A stretch of DNA of 64,000 bases from positions 110,009 to 174,008 of the forward strand of contig CAZFLM010000002.1 in NCBI GenBank assembly GCA_964519955.1. The letters are read 5' to 3'. The position numbers were made by a program, and so were the translations under genes. Below the pieces are notes generated by a model that made no database searches, was not told the DNA's origin, and saw nothing but the letters and a program-made list of their open reading frames with translations. Positions 8,092 to 15,200 of this stretch are shown here, piece after piece (the first letter of the stretch is position 1; each line of letters opens with the position of its first letter). Source of the stretch: CAZFLM01 sp964519955. GTDB taxonomy: Bacteria; Armatimonadota; Chthonomonadetes; Chthonomonadales; CAJBBX01.

Positions 8092-8646
8092 TTAGTGGAA
8101 CAGCTCTCCCAGCGCGTACTGGAAGCCCGGCAGCACGTCCTCGCCGGACAGCGTGCCGTCTACGCCCACGAGGCTCACCGAGCCGTCCGCGCGATGGACG
8201 GTCAGAACACGGGCGTCCGGGTCCAGTTCCCACACGAGGCACGCGCCGGCGCGCAGCCACAGGGCCACCTTGCGCGCCACGTCCGGCGCACGGTCCGAGG
8301 GAGACCGCACATCGAGCACGATGTCCGGCGCCAGTTCCAGCATGCCCTTGGGCAGCGTGGGCGGCAGGCGGTCGGCCCGCACGAACGCCCAGTCCGGCGC
8401 AAGCACCGTGTCCAGATCGCGCTCGATGACGAAGCGCGTCTCGGCAGTGAAGCACTCGCCGAGGCGACGGTCATAGACGTAGCCAGACGAGTACCAGGCG
8501 AGCCGCATTGTCAGGCTGCCATGCTCGGCGCCAGGTGGAGGAGGCATGCGTTCGAGTTCTCCCTCGATGAGGTCGTAACGCCACTCAGGGTCGAACTTCT
8601 CGAAGTCCTCGGCCGTGATCGGTTTGGCCCGTGCGTATGCGGTCAT
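8092..8646 (-). CDS. Uma2 family (DUF820) PD-(D/E)XK nuclease-like protein
   Basis: A 184-residue protein of the Uma2/DUF820 family: YDLIEGELERMPPPPGAEHG near the start, ETRFVIERDLDTVLAPDWAF in the middle and the signature APDIVLDVRSPSDRAPDVARK. The PD...D-x-R...K arrangement corresponds to the restriction-endonuclease-like core; the usual glutamate before xxSPSD (typically VEVLSPSD) is an aspartate here, which may still bind metal. Function in any host is poorly known. It is the first gene after a likely extended -10 promoter and ends just upstream of the four-paralogue and polymerase run, so it is probably cotranscribed with them. Confidence 0.85.
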   Translation of the reverse strand: MTAYARAKPITAEDFEKFDPEWRYDLIEGELERMPPPPGAEHGSLTMRLAWYSSGYVYDRRLGECFTAETRFVIERDLDTVLAPDWAFVRADRLPPTLPKGMLELAPDIVLDVRSPSDRAPDVARKVALWLRAGACLVWELDPDARVLTVHRADGSVSLVGVDGTLSGEDVLPGFQYALGELFH

Positions 8647-8695
8647 GCTGTTGCTCGCAGTCTCAGGCTCTAGCGAAGGATGCTACCTGCCACCA

Positions 8696-8704
8696 ATTGT
8701 ACCA
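8696..8704 (-). promoter_or_regulatory. Extended -10 promoter for the Uma2/paralogue/polymerase operon
   Basis: On the minus strand the sequence is TGG-TACAAT, an extended -10 element about 50 bases upstream of the Uma2 start. No clear -35 box is present 17 bases further upstream, which is normal for TGn promoters. Confidence 0.5.
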
Positions 8705-8727
8705 CTGGTCGCCGACGCCCGCCAGAC

Positions 8728-9231
8728 CTACTCCGGGCCGGCGCCGCGCTCGCCCCATGTACGGCAGATGTCGCTGGGCGCGATGCAGTCCTCGTCGAAG
8801 AGCAGGTAGGTCATGACCTCCTCGGTCTGCTCGTCGGAGATCGGCACGTAGCGCCCGCGGCCCCGCACGTACACGGTGCCCTCCGCGTCGCGGATCTCGC
8901 CCTCCGCGGTCCAGATGCGGCGGCCACCGTCGACCGTGTGCCCGGTAACGGTGACGGGGAGGCCGACGGGCACGGACTTCCTGAACTCGACGTGCAGCTC
9001 CACGGCCACGCACATGCGCTTGTTGTGCAGCGCGGGGGCCCAGCCCATCGTCTCGTCGAGCAGCGCGGAGAGGATGCCGCCGTGCACGACGTTGTTGTAG
9101 CCCGCGTGTTCCGGGCGCCCCTCGAAGTCGGTCCACACCTTCGCGCCGTCGGTCTGGAAGCGCCGGCGCAGGCCGATCGGGTTCTGGTCGCCGCAGAGGA
9201 AGCAGGTGTGCGAGTTGGGTAGGTTCGGCAA
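8728..9231 (-). CDS. PaaI-like hotdog thioesterase
   Basis: A 167-residue hotdog-fold thioesterase. The amino end (LPNSHTCFLCGDQNPIGL) is the typical start of this subgroup, and the active-site region HAGYNNVVHGGILSALLDET contains the HGG-x8-DE motif of PaaI/YbgC-type acyl-CoA thioesterases. I chose the TTG at 9231 because AGGAGG sits 6 bases upstream and homologous proteins begin with LPNSH; the upstream ATGs (9252, 9315 and 9345) would place this ribosome site inside the gene or lack one at good spacing. The physiological acyl-CoA is unknown. It follows the khpB end of the rpmH cluster but is over 220 bases away. Confidence 0.88.
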   Translation of the reverse strand: MPNLPNSHTCFLCGDQNPIGLRRRFQTDGAKVWTDFEGRPEHAGYNNVVHGGILSALLDETMGWAPALHNKRMCVAVELHVEFRKSVPVGLPVTVTGHTVDGGRRIWTAEGEIRDAEGTVYVRGRGRYVPISDEQTEEVMTYLLFDEDCIAPSDICRTWGERGAGPE

Positions 9232-9351
9232 GGATGGCCTCCTGATGGACATGAACGTCACCACACCACGACGGTCGGGAACCAGAGTGACCGACGCGGC
9301 GTATGAAGAGGTGCGCATGTCCTCCTTTTCAGACTGTCCGCCCATATGGCG

Positions 9352-9389
9352 GAAGCCCGCCTCTCTCTCGAGAGTGCGGGCTTCATTTT
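9352..9389. other. Inverted repeat (possible terminator)
   Basis: GAAGCCCGC and GCGGGCTTC form a 9-bp stem with a 15-base loop, and ATTTTG follows on the plus strand. It lies between khpB and the thioesterase gene, about 70 bases past khpB. The T run is on the strand opposite to transcription, so it may act as an attenuator or RNA end rather than as a clean terminator. Confidence 0.4.
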
Positions 9390-9455
9390 GTGTGCTCCAG
9401 GCCTCAAGCGGCGCCCGCGGCGGGCGCGGGAGCCCACCGTACCGGCTCGATCGCC

Positions 9456-9935
9456 TCAGCGCGGCGCGATGATGACCCGGCGCTCCGGCTCCTCACCCTC
9501 GCTGTACGTGCGCACATCGGGGTCGTCCTGCAGGGCCTTGTGCATGATGCGGCGCTCGTGCGGGGGCATGGGCGGATCGACCTCGCACTCCTCCTGCCGC
9601 TCCTTCACCTGGGCAGCGAAGTCCTGCGCCATCTGGATCAGGACCTCTTCGCGGCGCGCGCGGTAGTTGTCCACGTCCAGCAGCAAGCGGATATCGGGCC
9701 CCACGCGGCGCGCGACGATCAGGTTCACCAGGTACTGGAGCGAGTCCAGCACGCGTCCCGACGAGCCGAAGGTCGACGCAGCGTCCGAGCCGATGAACTC
9801 GGCATCCACATACGAGCCGTGACGGCCGGTGACCCGAGCCGAGATATCGAGGCCGCTCGCCTCGCAGAACTCCTGGAGGACACGCTGGACCTCCTGGATG
9901 CCGGGCTGTTCCATCAATGCGGCAGTGTCGCTCAT
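9456..9935 (-). CDS. khpB: KH-R3H RNA-binding protein KhpB/Jag
   Basis: A 159-residue protein. The amino part (VQRVLQEFCEASGLDISARV) is a KH type II domain, with FGSSGRVLDSLQYLVNLIV at the GxxG position (here GSSGRVLD, where Jag proteins usually have GKRGQTLD). The carboxyl part is an R3H domain, including YRARREEVLIQMAQDFA and the R-x3-H core PPHERRIMHKALQDD. The amino-terminal Jag_N domain of Bacillus and Streptococcus is absent. KhpB binds RNA, often with KhpA, and affects cell elongation and division. Position directly after yidC (10 bases) is the classical one. The start at MSDTA is supported by GAGGAG 6 bases upstream. Confidence 0.9.
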   Translation of the reverse strand: MSDTAALMEQPGIQEVQRVLQEFCEASGLDISARVTGRHGSYVDAEFIGSDAASTFGSSGRVLDSLQYLVNLIVARRVGPDIRLLLDVDNYRARREEVLIQMAQDFAAQVKERQEECEVDPPMPPHERRIMHKALQDDPDVRTYSEGEEPERRVIIAPR

Positions 9936-9945
9936 TGCCAACTCC

Positions 9946-11286
9946 TCAGCGCTTCTTGCGGGGCTTGACGCGGGCCTTCGGGCCGGTGGGCGCGGCCGGA
10001 GGCTTCACCTGCCCCGCGCCGTTGCCGCCGGTCTCGACCGCATCGATGACGACCGGCGCGGCGCCGACACCCGCGGCCTGCCGCTCCTTGTGAGGCTTGT
10101 AGACGTAGTGATACTGCTGCCAGATCGACAGCAGGTTCAGCGCGAACCAGTAGAGCACGAAGGCCGACGACCATCTCTGGGTCAGGAACATATAGAAGAA
10201 CACGACCGACGTCATGATGGCCATGCTGGACTGGGTCTGCTGCTGCTGCGGATCCGTGGCCGGCGTCATCTTCATCGTGACGAAGTTGGTGATCACGTAC
10301 AGCGTCAGCAGCGGGATATCCGGCGAGGCCAGGTCGCGGCCGATCACGTGCTGTCCCATGAACATGGGCGACTGGTCGGCCGACGCGCTGCCGATCCACA
10401 GGAACTTGCCGCGCGCGAAGGCCACTTCGTAGTACCGTACGGCGGTGAAGACCATCAGCAGGAAGGGGAGCTGGAAGAGCGTGGGAATGCAGCCGGCGAA
10501 CGGGTTGACGCCGTGCTTCTTGTACTCCTCCATCGTCTTCTGCTGGAGTTCCTGGCCCTTGTACTTCTTCTGCAGCTCCTTCAGATGCGGCTGCATCCTG
10601 TGCATCTCGCGCATCGATGCATACTGCTTCAGGGTCAGCGGGAACAGGAGCAGCTTCACCAGAACCGCGAGCAGCATCAGTGCGAGGCCGTAGCTGAAAC
10701 TGGGGTTCTTGCCACAGACCGCGACGAGCGTGGCGATGATCTGGTACTGCCAGTTCTTGGAGTTCCGCGCGTCGATGCGCTCCATCAACTGGTGGAGTTC
10801 GCCCCCCGGGCCGTCGATCAGCTTGAACGCCGGGGTCTCGCGGTACTCGTCCCGCAGTTGCTTCCAGACCGTCCAGGCCGCGTCGTAGCCCTCGTTACGC
10901 AGCGTCAGGGTGTCGCCGAAGCCGCGCGACGCCAGCATCCCGGCCCGGTAGAGCGCATCCGACGCGACGCCGGGGATGCGTCCGCCGTAGTCGCGCGCCA
11001 CCTCGGCGTACTCCGCGAACGCGTCCTTCCTCCGGCCGGTCCGCGCCAGGATCTCGGCCTTGCGGTACTTCGCCTCGGCGGCGGCCTGCGGGCTGAGTTC
11101 ACGCTTGGCCTGGAACACCTTCTGCAGCGCCGCGATGGCATCGTCGGGTTTGCCGCCCTTATCGAGGGCCATCGCCTTCTCGATGTCGGGGTCGACCGAC
11201 TGCGCGAGGATGGGACGAGCGCCGACACCCAGGATGAGCGCCGCCGCGAGGACGATCGTGGTAGTGCGCAGGAGACGAGAGGCCAT
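9946..11286 (-). CDS. yidC: Membrane protein insertase YidC/Oxa1 with N-terminal TPR-like domain
   Basis: A 446-residue protein. Residues 1-28 are a signal sequence. Residues about 30-150 are helical TPR-like repeats (GKPDDAIAALQKVFQ, AEAKYRKAEILARTGRRKDA) rather than the beta-rich P1 domain of proteobacterial YidC. From about residue 190 it has the Oxa1 core: YGLALMLLAVLVKLLLFPLT, MREMHRMQPHLKELQKKYKG, GVNPFAGCIPTLFQLPFLL, and SSAFVLYWFALNLLSIWQQY. The tail is basic (KARVKPRKKR), as expected for ribosome contact. It inserts membrane proteins alone or with SecYEG. Gene order rnpA-yidD-yidC-khpB supports the assignment. Confidence 0.96.
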   Translation of the reverse strand: MASRLLRTTTIVLAAALILGVGARPILAQSVDPDIEKAMALDKGGKPDDAIAALQKVFQAKRELSPQAAAEAKYRKAEILARTGRRKDAFAEYAEVARDYGGRIPGVASDALYRAGMLASRGFGDTLTLRNEGYDAAWTVWKQLRDEYRETPAFKLIDGPGGELHQLMERIDARNSKNWQYQIIATLVAVCGKNPSFSYGLALMLLAVLVKLLLFPLTLKQYASMREMHRMQPHLKELQKKYKGQELQQKTMEEYKKHGVNPFAGCIPTLFQLPFLLMVFTAVRYYEVAFARGKFLWIGSASADQSPMFMGQHVIGRDLASPDIPLLTLYVITNFVTMKMTPATDPQQQQTQSSMAIMTSVVFFYMFLTQRWSSAFVLYWFALNLLSIWQQYHYVYKPHKERQAAGVGAAPVVIDAVETGGNGAGQVKPPAAPTGPKARVKPRKKR

Positions 11287-11372
11287 CAGTCAACCTTTGT
11301 GGGAACGGTGGCGTCCCGCTCCGGACGGCGTCTGCCGCAGATCGGGCGTCGCCGGGTCCGCGCCCGGGAGCA

Positions 11373-11609
11373 TCACTTCACCGGATCGTAGCCGCCCGGA
11401 TTGAACGGATTGCAGCGCATGATGCGCCATATGCCGAGCCCGATGCCCTTGACGACGCCGTGCTTGGCGATGGCCTGCGCGGTGTACTCGGAGCATGTCG
11501 GCTCGAACCGGCACACGCGGGGCCGGAACCGAGAGGTCCGCTGGTAGACGCGTATCAGGTAGATGCACAACCGGCGCACGGAGCGCACCTCGCTCAGTTC
11601 CGCAGGCAT
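11373..11609 (-). CDS. yidD: Membrane protein insertion efficiency factor YidD
   Basis: A 78-residue protein with all YidD hallmarks: an amphipathic amino helix (RRLCIYLIRVYQRTSRF), the cysteine-containing core CRFEPTCSEYTAQAI, and the end GIWRIMRCNPFNPGGYDPV. YidD sits at the inner face of the membrane and helps YidC-dependent insertion. Its start overlaps the end of rnpA by 16 bases, so translation is coupled. Confidence 0.96.
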   Translation of the reverse strand: MPAELSEVRSVRRLCIYLIRVYQRTSRFRPRVCRFEPTCSEYTAQAIAKHGVVKGIGLGIWRIMRCNPFNPGGYDPVK

Positions 11610-11935
11610 CCGGCCTTCGTGAGCAGCTCGGCGGCCGCGGCACAGACGTCCTCGAACGCCGCGCTCAGCACGCCCTTGCGCCCAACGATGACGATGTCGA
11701 CGCCTGGCCGCACTTCGCTGAACCGACGCCGAAACGCCTCTCTCAACCGGCGCTTGACACGATTACGGGCCACGGCGTCGCCAAGTTTCTTCCCAACGGA
11801 GAAACCGATGCGGCGATCCGCGCCCCGGTTTGTGCGAGCGTACAACACCATCAGCGGGTGTACGTGGGATCTCCCCTGTGCGTACACCCGCCGAAATTCA
11901 CGCGTGTTGCGCAGCCGCGCCGAGCGCGGCAGCAT
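11594..11935 (-). CDS. rnpA: Ribonuclease P protein component
   Basis: A 113-residue basic protein. It starts LPRSARLRNTREFRRVYAQG (typical RnpA beginning), has the conserved central strand RRIGFSVGKKLGDAVARNRV and the RNR-like helix VKRRLREAFRR. It binds the RNase P RNA and helps mature tRNA 5' ends. It lies 1 base after the rpmH stop and overlaps yidD. Confidence 0.97.
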   Translation of the reverse strand: MLPRSARLRNTREFRRVYAQGRSHVHPLMVLYARTNRGADRRIGFSVGKKLGDAVARNRVKRRLREAFRRRFSEVRPGVDIVIVGRKGVLSAAFEDVCAAAAELLTKAGCLRN

Positions 11936-11936
11936 G

Positions 11937-12098
11937 CTAGACCTTCCAGCCGCGCGGCTTGTCGCTCACGGTTAGCTGGTAGCGGCCCTTCAGCCGGCGT
12001 GCCTTCAGTACGTTGCGCCCGTCCTTGGTGAACATCCGCTGTCGGAACCCGTGGACGCGCAGGTGGCGACGCCGCTTGGGCTGGTAAGTCCGCTTCAT
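11937..12098 (-). CDS. rpmH: Ribosomal protein L34
   Basis: A 53-residue highly basic protein starting MKRTYQPKRRRHLRVHGFR, the invariant L34 sequence, with the later core MFTKDGRNVLKARRLKGR. The tail (YQLTVSDKPRGWKV) is a few residues longer than the 44-46-residue norm. A start further upstream is open but has no homology, so the ATG at 12098 is used. First gene of the rpmH-rnpA-yidD-yidC-khpB cluster. dnaA is not next to it. Confidence 0.97.
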   Translation of the reverse strand: MKRTYQPKRRRHLRVHGFRQRMFTKDGRNVLKARRLKGRYQLTVSDKPRGWKV

Positions 12099-12188
12099 CA
12101 CGACCCCCTTCGAAATCTGGTCAAGCGTAGACACATCCGGTCGGCGACATGAAGGGCACCTCACGCGCACTCACGGGAGTGGATTTGG

Positions 12189-12197
12189 ATTATAGCA
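12189..12197 (-). promoter_or_regulatory. Extended -10 promoter of the rpmH cluster
   Basis: On the minus strand the sequence reads TGC-TATAAT, a perfect extended -10 element, about 90 bases upstream of rpmH. The -35 region 17 bases away (GGGCGA) is not consensus, as often seen when TGn is present. Confidence 0.65.
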
Positions 12198-12288
12198 CAT
12201 CCGCGCGGGAGTCGCCCCTGTTGCGCCGACTGGATCGGCGCTTTCGGTGGGCGGAGACCCGACGCGGGCCCCCGCCCCAGGCTACGAC

Positions 12289-15200
12289 CTACTTCTTCAC
12301 GGTGAACGCGCTCGCCTTGCTCCCGCTCTGAGCGTCCGGGTTGGTCACCACGACGGCGTAGACGCCCACCGCCGCGCCGGTCAGAGGCAGCGTGCACGTG
12401 ATCTTCGTCGCGGAGACCACCGATACGTCCGTCGCGGTGATCGTGGGCTTCCCGGTCGCCGTCAGCTTCACCGCCGCGCCCGACACGAAGCCCGTGCCCG
12501 CCAGGTTGGTGACGCTGAGCCAACCCGTGTTCGCTCCCTTGCTCGGCGTGATCGCAGTCACCTTCGGTGCGGGCGGGGCCGTCACGGTGAACGCGCCCGC
12601 CTTGCTCCCGCTCTGAGCGTCCGGGTTGGTCACCACGACGGCGTAGACGCCCACCGCCGCGCCGGTCAGAGGCAGCGTGCACGTGATCTTCGTCGCGGAG
12701 ACCACCGTCACGCCCGTCGCGGTGATCGTTGCCTTCCCCGTCGCCGTCAGCTTCACCGCCGCGCCCGAGACGAAGCCCGTGCCCGCCAGGTTGGTGACGC
12801 TGAGCGAGGCGTTGTTGATCCCCTTGGTCGGCGTGATCGCGCTCACCTTCGGTGCGGGCGGGGCCGTCACGGTGAACGCGCCCGACTTGCTCCCGCTCTG
12901 GCTGTCCGGGTTCGTCACCACGACGGTGTACGTGCCCGCCGCCGCGCCAGAGAGTGGCAGCGTGCACGTGATCCTGGTCGAGGAGACCACCGCTACGTCC
13001 GTCGCGGTGATCGTGGGCTTCCCGGTCGCCGTCAGCTTCACCGCAGCGCCCGAGACGAAGCCCGTGCCGGCCAGGTTCGTCACCCTCAGCGAGGCGTTGT
13101 TGATCCCCTTGTTCGGCGTGATCGCGCTCACCTTCGGCGCGGGAGGGGCCGTCACCGTGAACGCGCTCGCCTTGCTCCCGCTCTGAGCGTCGACGTTCGT
13201 CACCACGACGGTGTACACACCCACCGCGGCGCCGGACAGAGGCAGCGTGCACGTGATCTTCGTCGCGGAAACCACCACCACATCCGTCGCGGTGATCGTC
13301 GCCTTCCCGGTCGCCGTCAGCTTCACCGCCGCGCCCGACAAGAAGCCCGTGCCGGCAAGGTTCGTGACGCTGAGCGAAGCGTTGTTGAGCCCCTTGGTCG
13401 GCACAATCGCGGTCACCTTCGGCGCAGGAGGCGCCGTCACCGTAAACGCGCCCGACTTGCTGCCGCTCTGGCTGTCGACGTTCGTCACCACGACGGCGTA
13501 CACACCCGCCGCCGCGCCGGTCAGAGGAAGCGTGCACGTAATCTTCGTCGGCGAGACGACGGTCACGTTCGTCGCCACGATGTCGGACTTCCCCGTCGCG
13601 GTCAGCTTCACCGCCGCACCCGTGAGGAACCCGGTGCCCGTGAGGTTGGTGACGTCCACCGACCCGATGTTCAGCGCGGTGCTTGGCGCGATGGCCGTAA
13701 CCGTCGGCGCGGGCGGCTTCACCACCGTGAACGCGCCGGCCTTCGCCCCGCTCTGGGTGTCGGCGTTGGTCACGACGACGGCGTAGCTGCCGGCGGCCTT
13801 CCCACTCAGGTTGAGCGTACAGGTGATCTGCGTGGCCGACACCACAGTCACGTTGGTCGCGGCGATGTCCGCCAACCCGGTCGCAGTGAGCTTCACCTTG
13901 GCGCCGGACCGGAACCCTGTGCCGTCCAGGCTGGTGATGTTCACGGAGCCGATGTTCAGGCCCGAGTTGGGCGTGATACCCGTGACGGTGGGCGGGTCGC
14001 GCCGCATCACGGTGAGCGTGCCGGTGCCGGTGCAGGCTGCGTAGCCGATCTCGCCGGCATACTCCACCGAGATCGTGTGCGCTCCCGCTGCGGCGGCAGC
14101 CGGTATGGCGTAGTTCAGCGTGGCAGTGCCCGTCGAACTGAGCGTTGCGGCGGAGCCCGCCCAAGCGCCGTCGACCCGGAACATGAGGCCGCGGCTGCCG
14201 ATGGGAACCGCGGTGTCGGTCCGCGTGAGCGTGGCGCTGAGCGTAACCGTGTCGCCGCCGTACCCCGACAGATCGGGCACGGCCACGCCGGTGGGGCGCA
14301 AGGAGACCGTTAGCGATCCGGTGGCGCTGCTGGCCGCGTGCCGGCTGTCGCCCGAGAAGTCGACCTTCACGGCGTACGAGCCCGCCGCCATGCCCTCTAG
14401 AATGGTGTAGGCTAGAGCCGCCCGCCCGTTCACGTCGGTCGGCGCGGAGACGGCCGCATAGCCGCCCACGCTGAACGACAGGTGCCGCCCTTCGAGTGGT
14501 GTACCGCCGCTCGTGAGCGTGGCCACCAGCGTCACGGTGTCGCCGACGACTGCGGAAGCGCTGCCGGCTGTCACGGCCGAGGGCTTCTTGGTGACATCGA
14601 TGTACATCGTGTTCGCGCCGCTGACGTAGTATCCGCGCGCGACCATCTGGGCCGTGACCGGTATCGTGTCGCCGTGCACCGCCGTCGGTAGGGTGTACGT
14701 CACGCCAGCGACGCCATCGGCCCCGGTGACAGCCGAACCGATCTCCTGGCCAGCCGCGGTGAACCGGACCGTCTCACCGGCGAGGACCGCTCCGGTATCG
14801 CTGCGCTTCAATGTCCCCTGCAGGCGGACCGTCTCGCCCAGAGACGCGGCGACGGAATCGAGCCAGACGCTGGCGCCGACGTATACCGTGAGCGTCCCGG
14901 TCGCAGTCAGTGCGCGGCAGTCCGCATCGCCCGCGAAGTCGACCTGGATCGGGTACGGACCGCCGGCGGCGCCCACGGGCACGTCGTAGCCGCACCGGCC
15001 AACGCCGTTGGCGCCCGTCACGTCGCTGCCAACGGAGGCGCCGGCTAGCTTGAACGTGAGCCGCTTGCCCTCCATCACTGCACCAGTGTCTGGATGCGTG
15101 AACACGGCTCCGAAGCTGGTCCATTGCCCCGCGTAGCCCTTGGAGTCCACGCAAGCGAGACCGCGCGAGGCGTAGCCGATGGTGATCTGAAGCGTGTCGC

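Noticed and set aside
12099..12288. Replication origin upstream of rpmH
   Set aside because: The gap is 190 bases, without dnaA and without visible clusters of TTATNCACA-like boxes.
12247..14313. A 688-codon plus-strand frame over the repeats of the giant secreted protein gene
   Set aside because: Antisense shadow: the repeated RHDGVDAHRRAG-like sequence simply mirrors the 285-bp repeats of the real gene.
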